Shown here: piece by piece, positions 36,109-44,394 of the stretch
Numbering within the stretch: position 1 is the stretch's first letter
Layout: every line of letters starts with the position of its first letter
NCBI RefSeq assembly: GCF_021401345.1
Contig: NZ_JACBGE010000003.1
Location: 1 to 64,000 of the forward strand
DNA length: 64,000 nucleotides
Direction: 5' to 3'
DNA from: Hydrogenophaga sp. NFH-34
GTDB lineage: Bacteria > Pseudomonadota > Gammaproteobacteria > Burkholderiales > Burkholderiaceae_C
Notes under the pieces: model-generated
The model's database searches: none
Seen by the model: only the letters and a program-made list of their open reading frames with translations
Told to the model about the DNA's origin: nothing
Translations under genes and position numbers: made by a program

Positions 36109-36828
36109 TCAGCCGCCGGCCGCCAGCAAGGCCTTGGCGGCCTCGATGCGCAGGGCCATCGGCACCGAGGCATCGTTCATCACGGCCAGCAGAAACGGCC
36201 TCGGCCCGGTGTGTTCACCCAGGGCGGCCGGGCCGTCCGTAGCGTTCGCAACCGGTGCCACCCGCGGAGCTTCGGCCACCATCGACAGCAGCGGCGCCCA
36301 TTGCCCGGGCTGCAGCGGCGCCAGCCGGGCCAGCACGTCGGCCTGGGCGTCCGCACCGGGCGGCAGGTCGAGTGCCGCCTCGTCCCCGAACACAGCCGCC
36401 AGATCGGGCGCCACAAAGGCCGACCAGCGCTCGCCATCGGGCATGGCGCGGGGCACGGGCGGCGCGTGCTCGACCGCCGGGGCCGCTCCTTGCGGCCACA
36501 GGCCCAGGCGACCCGGGGGCACTTCGGGCAGGTAGCGCTGCACCAGCGCGTGCAACAGGGCCCGGCCCTGCGCCGGCGCCACCGGTTGTGCGAGCGAGAA
36601 CCAGAGCTGGTAGCCGTCGCGCCCGTTGACCGCGATGGCCGGAGCGGGCCAGTCCAGATCGGCCTGCACCCCGCGCCACAGCGCGCCGATCAGCGACCAG
36701 TCGGCCGGCCGCGCGAGTTCGAGCACCAGGGCACGCACCTGCCCTTGCGCACCCACCAGGTCGGCCCCATCGGCCGCGCCGCCGGGCACGGCGTACAGGC
36801 GCTGCCATTCTTGCGTGTATCGATCCAT
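36109..36828 (-). CDS. Hypothetical protein with a primase-like motif
   Basis: A 239-aa protein. VNGRDGYQLWFSLAQPVAPAQGRALLHAL near residues 75-103 resembles the S-G-x-G-x-H-x-W strand of archaeo-eukaryotic-type primases, but with Gln instead of His. I could not find the acidic pair that catalyses priming. The C-terminal third is low-complexity helical. The function is unknown. It starts 108 bp from the TRAP operon's end and shares its direction, but a terminator lies between. Confidence 0.65.
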   Translation of the reverse strand: MDRYTQEWQRLYAVPGGAADGADLVGAQGQVRALVLELARPADWSLIGALWRGVQADLDWPAPAIAVNGRDGYQLWFSLAQPVAPAQGRALLHALVQRYLPEVPPGRLGLWPQGAAPAVEHAPPVPRAMPDGERWSAFVAPDLAAVFGDEAALDLPPGADAQADVLARLAPLQPGQWAPLLSMVAEAPRVAPVANATDGPAALGEHTGPRPFLLAVMNDASVPMALRIEAAKALLAAGG

Positions 36829-36877
36829 GCCGCGATGGTAGCGAGCCCCTGGCGCCGCCGCGCCCCCGCCATCCCCG

Positions 36878-36903
36878 AAAAAGCCGGCCCCGGAGGGCCG
36901 GCT
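36878..36903 (-). terminator. Rho-independent terminator of the gluconate TRAP operon
   Basis: AGCCGGCCC (36882-36890) and GGGCCGGCT (36895-36903) form a perfect 9-bp stem with a CGGA loop. Read on the minus strand the stem is followed by a run of T (complement of AAAAA at 36878-36882). It lies 33 bp after the dctP stop. Confidence 0.85.
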
Positions 36904-36936
36904 GGGCGGTGAGGGCGTGCGGTCGAGCCCGCCAAG

Positions 36937-37953
36937 TCAGTGGCCGCGGGCCTGCGCCACGGCGGCCTGCACCTCTTTCCACAGGCCTTCACCCACCTGG
37001 GCGGCAATGCCGGCGTTCACCGCAGTGAGCTTGTCGCGCATGCGGGCGGCTTCGGCGGGCGGCAGCTCGTTGACCTGCATGCCCTTGCCCTTCAGGTCGG
37101 CCAGCGCCTTGGCCCCTTCGGCGCGCGTGTCCTGGCGCTCGAAGTCGCGGCTCTTGACGGCCGCATCCTGCAGCACCTTCTTCTCGGCAGCGCTCAGGCC
37201 GTCCCACCACTTCTTGCTCACGGTCACGATCCAGGGGCTGTAGACGTGGTTGGTCACCGTCAGGTATTTCTGCACCTCGTAGAACTTGGACGACACGATG
37301 GTGTTGTAGGGGTTCTCCTGGCCGTCGACGGTCTTGGTCTCCAGCGCGGTGAACAGTTCGGAGAACGGCAGCGGCACGGCATTGGCGCCCAGGGTCTTGA
37401 AGCTGTTGAGGAACACGTCGTTCTGCATCACGCGCAGCTTGATGCCGTCCAGGTCTTCCAGCTTGGCCACCGGGCGCTTGTTGTTGGTGAGGTTGCGGAA
37501 GCCGTTTTCCCAGTACACCAAGCCCACCAGCCCCTTTTCCTGCAGCTTGTCCATCACTTTCTGGCCCACGGGGCCGTCGAGCACGGCGTCCGCTTCCTTG
37601 GCGTTGTTGAACAGGAAGGGGGTGTCCCAGATCGCCATTTCCTTGGTGATGCCCACCAGGGTGGCGGTGGAGCCGACCATCATTTCCTGCGCGCCACCGA
37701 TGAGCGCCTGCTGCATCTGCGTGTCCGGTCCCAGCGCGGCCGCACCCACGGCGCGCACGCGCATCTTGCCGCCGGAGGCCTTTTCCACCTCTTCGGCGAA
37801 CAGCTTGACGGCGCGGCCCTGGTTGGACTGCTCGTTCAGGCCGTAGCCGAAGCGGATCAGGCGGGGCTTGATGTCCTGCGCCAGCGCGGCAAAGGGCGCG
37901 GCCAGGGCGGCCACGGCAGCGGCGGCCAGTACGGTGCGACGGATCACTTTCAT
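36937..37953 (-). CDS. dctP: TRAP transporter substrate-binding protein, probably gluconate
   Basis: A 338-aa periplasmic binding protein of the DctP family. The Sec signal MKVIRRTVLAAAAVAALAAPFAALA is cleaved near 25. DctP landmarks are GLNEQSNQGRAVKLFAEEVEKASGGKM, LRVMQNDVF with the carboxylate-binding arginine, and TKTVDGQENPYNTIVSSKFYE. It is the last gene of gntK-dctQ-dctM-dctP. Because gntK heads the operon, gluconate or a related aldonate is the likely ligand. A start further upstream is excluded because it would run through dctM. Confidence 0.92.
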   Translation of the reverse strand: MKVIRRTVLAAAAVAALAAPFAALAQDIKPRLIRFGYGLNEQSNQGRAVKLFAEEVEKASGGKMRVRAVGAAALGPDTQMQQALIGGAQEMMVGSTATLVGITKEMAIWDTPFLFNNAKEADAVLDGPVGQKVMDKLQEKGLVGLVYWENGFRNLTNNKRPVAKLEDLDGIKLRVMQNDVFLNSFKTLGANAVPLPFSELFTALETKTVDGQENPYNTIVSSKFYEVQKYLTVTNHVYSPWIVTVSKKWWDGLSAAEKKVLQDAAVKSRDFERQDTRAEGAKALADLKGKGMQVNELPPAEAARMRDKLTAVNAGIAAQVGEGLWKEVQAAVAQARGH

Positions 37954-37994
37954 GCGAATGTCTCCAGAAGAGGATGGGGAGCGGAGGAAAAGCC

Positions 37995-39287
37995 TCAGCG
38001 CAGCCACGCGACGGGCGCGATGACGATCTGCGGAAAGGCGACGAAAACCAGCAGGATGGCCAGATACACGACCAGGAACGGGTTGACCCCGCGGATCACC
38101 TCGTCGAGGCGCAGGCGGCCGACGCCGGCCACAACGTTGAGCACCGTGCCCACGGGCGGTGTGATCAGGCCGATGGTGCCGTTGAGCACGAACATCAGGC
38201 CGAAATAGACCGGGTCGATGCCCGCCTTGACGGCGATGGGCAGCATGACCGGCGCAAAGATCAGGATGGTGGGCGTGAGGTCCAGCGCGGTGCCGACCAC
38301 CACCAGCAACAGCATCATCACCAGCATGAGCAGCTTGGGGCTTTCGGTCAGGTCGCCCAGCCAGCCGGTCAGCACCGTGGGCAGGTCGGCCAGCGTGACC
38401 ATGTAGCTGGCCACCTGCGCGCCGGCGCACAGGAACATCACGATGGCGGTGGTCTTGGCGGCCCGCGACAGCACGCCGTGCAGTTGCACCAGCGTCATTT
38501 CGCGGTGCACCAGGGTCGCGATCACCAGCGCGTAGAAGGCGGCCACCACGGCCGCTTCGGTGGGCGTGAACACCCCCGTCTTCATGCCCCCGATGATGAT
38601 GACCGGCATCAGCAGGGCCCAGAAGGCCTTGGCCGTGGCCCGCAGGCGACCGGCCAGTGGCATGGGCGGGTCCTGCCGCACCGTCAGGCGCCGGCACTCG
38701 ACCTTCCAGGCGATCACCAGGCCCAGGCCCATGATGACGCCCGGCACGATGCCGGCCAGGAACAGTTGCGAGATCGAGGTGTTGGTGGTCACCCCGTAAA
38801 TCACCAGCGGCATCGACGGCGGGATGATGGGCGCGATGATGCCGCCGGCGGCCATCAGGCCCGCCGAGCGGCCCATGGGATAGCCGTGCGACTTCATCAT
38901 GGGCAGCAGGATGGTGGCCAGCGCCGCCGTGTCGGCCAGGGCCGAACCGCTCATGCTGGCCATCAGCATGGCCGCACCGATGGTCACGAATCCCAGGCCA
39001 CCCTGGATGTGGCCGACCCAGGCGCGCGCCATCTCGATGATGCGGCGGCTGATGCCGCCCGCGTTCATCAACTCACCGGCCAGGATGAAGAAGGGCACGG
39101 CCAGCAGCGGAAAGCTGTCGACCCCGGCCACCAGGTTCTGCGCCAGCAGTTGGGTGTCCCAGAACCCGAGCACCCAGGCCATGCCGGCCCCGGTGAGCAC
39201 CAGGGCAAAGGCCATGGGCACACCGATACCCATGAACACCACCATGCCCAGGCAGAAGACGATGAAGGCTTGTGCTTCCAGTGTCAT
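37995..39287 (-). CDS. dctM: TRAP transporter large permease DctM
   Basis: A 430-aa integral membrane protein with about 12 membrane segments. DctM signatures are VPFFILAGELMNAGGISRRII, MASMSGSALADTAALATILLPMM and PIIPPSMPLVIYGVTTNTS, with a matching second half (TPPVGTVLNV). It moves the substrate delivered by DctP, driven by the sodium or proton gradient. It starts 6 bp after the dctQ stop and is followed by dctP 41 bp later. Confidence 0.95.
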   Translation of the reverse strand: MTLEAQAFIVFCLGMVVFMGIGVPMAFALVLTGAGMAWVLGFWDTQLLAQNLVAGVDSFPLLAVPFFILAGELMNAGGISRRIIEMARAWVGHIQGGLGFVTIGAAMLMASMSGSALADTAALATILLPMMKSHGYPMGRSAGLMAAGGIIAPIIPPSMPLVIYGVTTNTSISQLFLAGIVPGVIMGLGLVIAWKVECRRLTVRQDPPMPLAGRLRATAKAFWALLMPVIIIGGMKTGVFTPTEAAVVAAFYALVIATLVHREMTLVQLHGVLSRAAKTTAIVMFLCAGAQVASYMVTLADLPTVLTGWLGDLTESPKLLMLVMMLLLVVVGTALDLTPTILIFAPVMLPIAVKAGIDPVYFGLMFVLNGTIGLITPPVGTVLNVVAGVGRLRLDEVIRGVNPFLVVYLAILLVFVAFPQIVIAPVAWLR

Positions 39288-39293
39288 GGCCGT

Positions 39294-39785
39294 TCACTCC
39301 ACCTCGGCTTCGTGGCCGAAATCGGGCAGACGCCCACGCAACAGGTTCCCCAACGCCATTACCCCGATGGCCGCGGTGCTCAGCAGCGCCGGCAACGGCA
39401 GCAGCGCGGTCGGGTACTTCAGGATCACGCTGTGGCTGTCCAGCCCCACCACCACCTGCTGCCAGGCCCCCCAGGCCACGAACCCGCAGGCCAGCAGCAC
39501 CAGCGCGTGGATCAGCCGCGCCAGCACCGGCATGAAAACCCGATGGCGGAGCGGCCGCAGCAAGGCGGTGAAGGCCATGTGCTCGCCCCGGGCGTAGGCC
39601 GCCGTGGCACCGATGAACACCATCCACACGAACAGCAGGCGCGACAGCTCCTCGCTGGCGGCCACACCACTGCCGAAGCCATAACGCAACACGACATTGA
39701 GGAACACGGCCAGCGCCATGACCGCCAGGCAGGCGGCCATGGCATGGCTGGCCAGGGACTGGAATCGGGAAACAGGTTGGTCCAT
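39294..39785 (-). CDS. dctQ: TRAP transporter small permease DctQ
   Basis: A 163-aa protein with four membrane helices and the DctQ pattern (MALAVFLNVVLRYGFG, LSRLLFVWMVFIGATAAYARGEHMAF). It anchors and stabilises DctM. It begins 3 bp after the gntK stop and ends 6 bp before dctM, which shows a single transcript. Confidence 0.93.
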   Translation of the reverse strand: MDQPVSRFQSLASHAMAACLAVMALAVFLNVVLRYGFGSGVAASEELSRLLFVWMVFIGATAAYARGEHMAFTALLRPLRHRVFMPVLARLIHALVLLACGFVAWGAWQQVVVGLDSHSVILKYPTALLPLPALLSTAAIGVMALGNLLRGRLPDFGHEAEVE

Positions 39786-39788
39786 GGC

Positions 39789-40310
39789 TCAGGCCTCCAC
39801 CCGCTCGCCGGCCAGCCAGCGGGTCACGGTCAGGGTCAGCGCGTCCAGCGGCTGCGTCGCATCCACGCGCAGCACGCCGGGCTCGCCGCTCGGGTCTTCC
39901 AGGGTCTGGAACTGGCTGTCCACCAGGCTGACCGGAAAAAGGTGTGCGGTGCGCGCGGCCACACGCTCGCGGGACTGTTCGGGCGTCAGGGTCAGAAAGG
40001 CGAACCGCAGATCCGGCACCGCCTGGCGCAAGCGATCACGGTAGCGCTGTCTCAACGCCGAACAGGTCAGCACCATGCCGCGCGGATGGGCCGCGAACTG
40101 CGCAGCCAGCCGGTCCAGCCAGCCTTCGCGGTCGGCATCGGTCAGCGCCTGGCCGGCCCGCATCTTGGCCACGCTCTCGGGCGCATGGAAATCGTCGCCC
40201 TCGATCAGGGGCAGCGCCAGTCCGGCAGACAGCCGCTGCCCCAGGCTGGACTTGCCACAACCGGCCACACCCATGACCACGAGGTGCACAGGATTGGGTG
40301 ATATCGACAT
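39789..40310 (-). CDS. gntK: Gluconokinase
   Basis: A 173-aa P-loop kinase that phosphorylates gluconate to 6-phosphogluconate, the substrate of edd. GVAGCGKSSLGQRL near 15-28 is the Walker A region. DDFHAPESVAKM, LTDADREGWL, VLTCSALRQRYRD and VSLVDSQFQTLEDP are typical of GntK. The chosen ATG (40310) lies next to an operator at 40312-40328; a TTG at 40328 would place the operator inside the gene. It heads the TRAP operon. Confidence 0.95.
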   Translation of the reverse strand: MSISPNPVHLVVMGVAGCGKSSLGQRLSAGLALPLIEGDDFHAPESVAKMRAGQALTDADREGWLDRLAAQFAAHPRGMVLTCSALRQRYRDRLRQAVPDLRFAFLTLTPEQSRERVAARTAHLFPVSLVDSQFQTLEDPSGEPGVLRVDATQPLDALTLTVTRWLAGERVEA

Positions 40311-40311
40311 A

Positions 40312-40328
40312 TTGGTAGCGCTATCCAA
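40312..40328. promoter_or_regulatory. GntR/LacI-type operator, proximal to gntK
   Basis: TTGGTAGCGCTATCCAA contains the self-complementary core TAGCGCTA with near-symmetric arms, as expected for a LacI-family operator. The 14-bp part TGGTAGCGCTATCC is repeated exactly at 40418-40431. It abuts the gntK start, so binding would block initiation. Confidence 0.8.
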
Positions 40329-40417
40329 ACAACATCAAAAAAATGCCCCATCGTTGCGGGCCCATTTTTTTGTTCCTTCAAGGGATACAACCGGCGGCCC
40401 AGCTTGTGCGATGAAAC

Positions 40418-40431
40418 TGGTAGCGCTATCC
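40418..40431. promoter_or_regulatory. GntR/LacI-type operator, proximal to gntR
   Basis: An exact second copy of TGGTAGCGCTATCC, 38 bp before the regulator's start codon. The centre-to-centre distance from the first copy is 105-106 bp, about ten helical turns, which would suit looping by a dimer-of-dimers and joint control of both divergent units. Confidence 0.8.
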
Positions 40432-40468
40432 TACCGACAGTCTTTCACCCAGTCATACGGGAAAACCC

Positions 40469-41488
40469 TTGAGCAACACCGAACGCCGCCGCCGTCACAG
40501 CGGCCGGACCACCCTGGCCGACGTGGCCCGCGAAGCCGGCGTGAGCCCGATCACCGCCTCGCGCGCGCTGCGTGGCGAGCGCGGCGTGGCGGCCGAGCTG
40601 GCCGACCGCGTGCGCCAGGCCGCCGAGTCACTGGGCTACGTGCCCGACCCGGCGGCGCGCGCCCTGGCGTCGCAGCGCAGCCATCAGGTTGCGATCCTGG
40701 TGCCGCTGCTGTCCAACGCCCTGTTTGTCGACGTGCTGGAAGCGGTGCAGTCCACGCTCTGGCCCCACGGTTACCAGACGCTGATCGGGGTCACCCACTA
40801 CCGCCCCGACGAAGAAGAGCAACTGCTGCGCACCTACCTGGCCCACCGGCCCGCCGGCCTGCTGCTCACCGGCTTCGACCGCACCGAGGCCGCGCGCCGC
40901 CTCATCGGCCACGTGCCCTGCGTGCACCTGATGGAGCTGGCGCGCGCGCCGGGCGTGTACTGCGCCGGTTTCTCGCAGCAGGACGCTGGCGAAGCCATCA
41001 CCCGCCATCTGCTCGACCGCGGCCGGCGGCGCATCGCCTTCGTGGCCGCGCAGCTCGACCCTCGCACGATGCAGCGCGCCGAGGGCTACCGCCGCACCCT
41101 CCGGCAGGCGGGCCTGTACGACCCGCGGCTGGAGCGCCTGAGTCCGGAGCCCTCGTCGATGCGGCTGGGCGGTGAACTGTTCGCCGAACTGCTGCAGCAA
41201 CACCCGGACTGCGACGCCATCTTTTTCTGCAACGACGACCTGGCGCAGGGTGGCCTGCTCACCGCCCTGAGGCTGGGCGTGGCGGTGCCGGGGCGCGTGG
41301 CGGTGGCCGGTTTCAACGACCTGTCGGGCAGCGACCAGATGCTGCCGCCCCTGACCACGGTGCGCACGCCGCGGCGCGCCATGGGCGAAGCCGCGGCCCG
41401 CATGCTGCTGAGCCTGATGCGCGGTGAAACGCCCGCCACCACGGCGCTGGACCTGGGTTTCGAACTCACGGTGCGCGAAAGCACCTGA
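40469..41488 (+). CDS. gntR: LacI-family gluconate operon regulator
   Basis: A 339-aa repressor. The LacI-type HTH and hinge helix are at the N-terminus (TTLADVAREAGVSPITASRAL, then YVPDPAARALASQRS). A periplasmic-binding-like effector domain follows (VAILVPLLSNALFVDVLEAV, DAIFFCNDDLAQGGL, VPGRVAVAGFNDL). The start is TTG at 40469. It is divergent from gntK with two matching operators between; gluconate or 6-phosphogluconate is the likely inducer. Confidence 0.92.
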   Translation: MSNTERRRRHSGRTTLADVAREAGVSPITASRALRGERGVAAELADRVRQAAESLGYVPDPAARALASQRSHQVAILVPLLSNALFVDVLEAVQSTLWPHGYQTLIGVTHYRPDEEEQLLRTYLAHRPAGLLLTGFDRTEAARRLIGHVPCVHLMELARAPGVYCAGFSQQDAGEAITRHLLDRGRRRIAFVAAQLDPRTMQRAEGYRRTLRQAGLYDPRLERLSPEPSSMRLGGELFAELLQQHPDCDAIFFCNDDLAQGGLLTALRLGVAVPGRVAVAGFNDLSGSDQMLPPLTTVRTPRRAMGEAAARMLLSLMRGETPATTALDLGFELTVREST

Positions 41489-41510
41489 GGGCGGTGCCCA
41501 GGGCGATCGG

Positions 41511-42251
41511 TCAGGGCAGCAACCAACCCGACAGCGCCTGCCCGACGGGCGCGTGCCAGCCCTCCCACGCGAAGTAGCCCAGCACGGCGAGCAACAGCCA
41601 GGCGGCCAGCCAGCGCCGGTCGTTCGGCACGAGGTCCGGCCCCCGGCCTTCGACGCGGCCGTTGAGCATGGGCCGCGCCAGGTTGCTGCCACGCAGCAGG
41701 CTCAGTCCGGCCAGCAACGCCAGGTGCGCAAACACCGCCATCAGCATGGCCTCAGCCAAAAATTCGTGCAGCTCTTCCAGCCAGTGTCCGCCCCAGTCGT
41801 TGTAGGTGGCGTAGCCGCTGAGCGCGACCGGCAGGGCCAGCAGCAGCAAGGCCCCCATGACCAGGGCCATCAGCAGGTTCTGGCCCTGCCGCATCGCACC
41901 CGTGGCGAACGCGCGCTGGTGCCACGCCGCCATCAGCGAGCGCCCCCAGGCGGGCGTGCCAGCCAGCCGGCGCCAGAGCAGGCCCAGGCGCGCATGGCGG
42001 GGGCCGATCGTGCCGTACAGCACGCGGAACACCAGCAAGCCTGCCAGGGCGTAGCCCAGCGTCACGTGCACCCGTCGCCAGTGCTCGCTGTCGGCCGTGA
42101 GGTAGGCGCCCAGAAAACACAGTGCGAACAGGGCATGGAACAGGCGCGTGGGCGCATCGGTCACGCGGCGGGTGGGTGCGGCAGCACGCGGCGCCGCGGT
42201 CGGTGCCGGCGCGCCGGCCAAGGTGTCGGATGAAGGGGTGTGCATCGCCAT
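41511..42251 (-). CDS. Cytochrome b561-type membrane protein of the SHP/DHC cluster
   Basis: A 246-aa protein with a Pro/Ala-rich N-terminal extension, then TDAPTRLFHALFALCFLGAYL, WRRVHVTLGYALAGLLVFRVLYG and later LEELHEFLAEAMLMAVFAHLALL. The paired histidines in four membrane helices are the usual bis-His heme ligands of Ni/Fe-hydrogenase-type cytochrome b. The last of three minus-strand genes shp-dhc-cytb, it starts 7 bp after the dhc stop. It would pass electrons between the quinone pool and the diheme cytochrome. Confidence 0.88.
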   Translation of the reverse strand: MAMHTPSSDTLAGAPAPTAAPRAAAPTRRVTDAPTRLFHALFALCFLGAYLTADSEHWRRVHVTLGYALAGLLVFRVLYGTIGPRHARLGLLWRRLAGTPAWGRSLMAAWHQRAFATGAMRQGQNLLMALVMGALLLLALPVALSGYATYNDWGGHWLEELHEFLAEAMLMAVFAHLALLAGLSLLRGSNLARPMLNGRVEGRGPDLVPNDRRWLAAWLLLAVLGYFAWEGWHAPVGQALSGWLLP

Positions 42252-42258
42252 TCGCCTT

Positions 42259-42774
42259 TCAGTCGCGCCACGCACGGCGCTGGCCGTCACTCAGGCCGGC
42301 GGGCATGCGCAGGAAGTCTTCGTCGTAGTCACCCCGGTCGGCGCGCGTGTGGCAGGCCCCGCAGTTCGCCGCACTGCCCACACTGGGCAGGCGCCACACG
42401 GCAGGCGCGACCTCGTCGTGTTTGCGTAGAAACCAGCGCGAACGGGTGATGCGGTCCTCCGGCGGCGCCTCGGCCACCCGGCGGTGGCTGCCGGCATGGG
42501 CCTGCAGCCAACCACCGATCTGCTTCACCGCGGCTTCGTCAAGCGCAGCGTCGGTGCCGTAGTGCCGGTCCAGGCCTGCCATGACACGCTGCCACGAGGC
42601 AGCGGGCAACATGCCAGGCGGATACGCGGTGTGGCAGGCCGCGCACTCCTGCACATAGGCCGGCGGCATGCCCGGCGGCCAGCCGCGTGGGCCGTCGGCG
42701 TGCGCTGACGCCACCAACAGCACGGTCCCGGCAGCGGTCAGCAGCGCGGTGCGGAAAAACGGGTCAGTCACCAT
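42259..42774 (-). CDS. dhc: Diheme cytochrome c (DHC-like)
   Basis: A 171-aa periplasmic protein with a signal peptide ending SAHADG. Two c-heme sites are visible: CAACH near residue 44 and CGACH near 139. Spacing and neighbours match the diheme cytochrome DHC that partners SHP in Rhodobacter and relatives. It lies 27 bp after shp and 7 bp before the cytochrome b gene. Confidence 0.9.
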   Translation of the reverse strand: MVTDPFFRTALLTAAGTVLLVASAHADGPRGWPPGMPPAYVQECAACHTAYPPGMLPAASWQRVMAGLDRHYGTDAALDEAAVKQIGGWLQAHAGSHRRVAEAPPEDRITRSRWFLRKHDEVAPAVWRLPSVGSAANCGACHTRADRGDYDEDFLRMPAGLSDGQRRAWRD

Positions 42775-42801
42775 GAGGGGCTCCCAGATTGCGTGGCGCC
42801 A

Positions 42802-43215
42802 TCAGCGCAGGGTGTAGAGATAGGCCAGCACATCGGCCTTCTCGGCCGCGCTGCATTCGCGGGACAGCACATCCTTGCAATTGCGGCGCAGCCACTTGTC
42901 CACCTTGGCCGTTTCGGTGAAGGCCTTGGCGTTGAACGCCGGTGCCAGCGGCGCGATGGACTTGGCCGTGCTGGCGTGGCGGCCTGTGCCGGTGGGTGGC
43001 ATACCGTGGCACGAGGCACACGACCATTCACCGCCATGCCGGCGGTCAAAGAAAACCTGGCCCCGTGCCGGGTCGCCCCCCGCACCTGCCTGCACACTCC
43101 AGCGAATCAGTTGGTCGGCGGCGGTGGTGTCACCCGCCTGTGCCCAAGGCGCACCCAGCGCAGCGGATGCGGCCACAATCAGCCCGGCGATGCGGGCTCT
43201 TGTCGGAAATGGCAT
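42802..43215 (-). CDS. shp: SHP-type cytochrome c (DUF1924)
   Basis: A 137-aa protein with signal peptide (cleaved after AQA), heme motif CASCH near 68, then GTGRHASTAKSIAPLAPAFN and KWLRRNCKDVLSREC. The RRNC-x-DVL stretch is the hallmark of sphaeroides heme protein, in which the Asn is a labile heme ligand that opens to bind oxygen or nitric oxide. The start has a CAGGAG ribosome site. It is first gene of shp-dhc-cytb and divergent from PepSY-regulator-kinase. A physiological partner beyond DHC is unknown. Confidence 0.88.
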   Translation of the reverse strand: MPFPTRARIAGLIVAASAALGAPWAQAGDTTAADQLIRWSVQAGAGGDPARGQVFFDRRHGGEWSCASCHGMPPTGTGRHASTAKSIAPLAPAFNAKAFTETAKVDKWLRRNCKDVLSRECSAAEKADVLAYLYTLR

Positions 43216-43229
43216 GACATAACTCCTGA

Positions 43230-43290
43230 TGAAAGCCCCTGAAGGCGGTGGAAGGCATTCTTGAAAACCCTGCTTGAACCCGTGCTGAAG
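43230..43290. promoter_or_regulatory. Cluster of TGAA-type direct repeats between divergent shp and PepSY operons
   Basis: TGAA or GGAA occurs at 43230, 43240, 43250, 43262, 43275 and 43286, i.e. every 10-13 bp. It includes exact CTTGAA copies at 43260 and 43273 and GAARGC copies at 43231 and 43241. OmpR-type regulators bind such helically phased direct repeats. Binding by the adjacent regulator is inferred. Confidence 0.4.
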
Positions 43291-43334
43291 CCCGCATTCA
43301 TCTGCCATTCAGGGCCGTCAACGACAATGGCCGC

Positions 43335-43700
43335 ATGCCCGCGTCACCCCCTGCCCACCGCACCCCGCCCCGGCGGCGCCGGCTGCCGGCGGTGCTGATC
43401 GCGGTGGCGGCCCTGGTGCTGCCACCGGCCTGGGCCGACCGCGACGACCACGAACGTGCCCGCCAGGCGGTGACCGCGGGCGAGGTGCTGCCGCTGCGCA
43501 CCGTGCTCGAACGCCTCGAACGCGACCACCCCGGTCAGGTGCTGGAGGTCGAACTGGACCGCGAGGACGGCCGCTGGGTGTATGAGATCAAGCTGCTGCA
43601 GACCAATGGCCAGTTGCTCAAGCTGGAAATCGACGCCCGCACCGCCGAGACCCTGCGCAGCAAGCAGCGCGAAGACCGCGGCCGCCACAACCACCGCTGA
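43335..43700 (+). CDS. PepSY-domain periplasmic protein
   Basis: A 121-aa protein with a basic N-terminus and signal peptide (cleaved after AWA), followed by one PepSY domain: RQAVTAGEVLPLRTVLERLERDHPGQVLEVELDREDG, WVYEIKLLQTNGQLLKLEIDA. PepSY proteins next to OmpR-type two-component genes are common and may modulate the kinase. It precedes the response regulator by 10 bp. Confidence 0.88.
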   Translation: MPASPPAHRTPPRRRRLPAVLIAVAALVLPPAWADRDDHERARQAVTAGEVLPLRTVLERLERDHPGQVLEVELDREDGRWVYEIKLLQTNGQLLKLEIDARTAETLRSKQREDRGRHNHR

Positions 43701-43710
43701 GAGAGCCGCC

Positions 43711-44394
43711 ATGCGCCTGTTGCTGGTCGAAGACGAACCGACACTGCGTGCCCAGGTGGGTGCGGCGCTGACCGACGCCGGTTATGCCGTGGACAGCGCC
43801 GACAACGGCCGCGATGCCCACCACCTGGGGCACACCGAAACCTACGACGCGGTGGTGCTCGACCTCGGCCTGCCGGTGCTCGACGGCCTGACCGTGCTGC
43901 GCCGCTGGCGCGACGAAGGCGGCACCATGCCCGTGCTCATCCTTACCGCACGCGACAACTGGCACGAGAAGGTGGCGGGCATCGACGCCGGTGCCGACGA
44001 CTACCTCACCAAACCCTTTCACATGGAAGAGCTGCTGGCCCGCGTGCGAGCGCTGATCCGCCGCGCCCATGGCCAGGCTTCGCCCGTGCTGCAATGCGGC
44101 GCGCTGGCCCTGGACACACGCAGCGGCCGCGTCACGGTGGACGGCGTGGCGGTGACCCTCACCGGCCACGAATACCGGGTGCTGGACTACCTGATGCACC
44201 GGCCCGGACAGGTCGTCTCGCGCACCGAGCTGACCGAACACATCTATGCCCAGGACCACGACCGCGACTCCAACACGATCGAAGTTTTCGTGGCCCGCCT
44301 GCGGCGCAAGCTGCCCGCCGACTGCATCGAAACCGTGCGCGGTATGGGCTACCGCCTGACCACCGACAGCCCTCTCCAGCCGTCGATGACATGA
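43711..44394 (+). CDS. OmpR-family response regulator
   Basis: A 227-aa protein. The receiver has VEDEPTLR, phospho-acceptor VLDLGLPVLDG (Asp about 51), and the KPFHMEELLAR lysine. The winged helix at the C-terminus has EYRVLDYLMHRPGQVVSRTELTEHIY and SNTIEVFVARLRRKL. It is closest to PhoP/QseB-type regulators. The stop overlaps the kinase ATG. It probably controls its own operon and the divergent shp-dhc-cytb genes. Confidence 0.93.
   Translation: MRLLLVEDEPTLRAQVGAALTDAGYAVDSADNGRDAHHLGHTETYDAVVLDLGLPVLDGLTVLRRWRDEGGTMPVLILTARDNWHEKVAGIDAGADDYLTKPFHMEELLARVRALIRRAHGQASPVLQCGALALDTRSGRVTVDGVAVTLTGHEYRVLDYLMHRPGQVVSRTELTEHIYAQDHDRDSNTIEVFVARLRRKLPADCIETVRGMGYRLTTDSPLQPSMT

Noticed and set aside
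37974-40301. 775-aa plus-strand open frame opposite the TRAP operon and gntK
   Set aside because: A Gln/His/Gly-rich antisense translation with no ribosome site or motif; the minus-strand genes are unambiguous.
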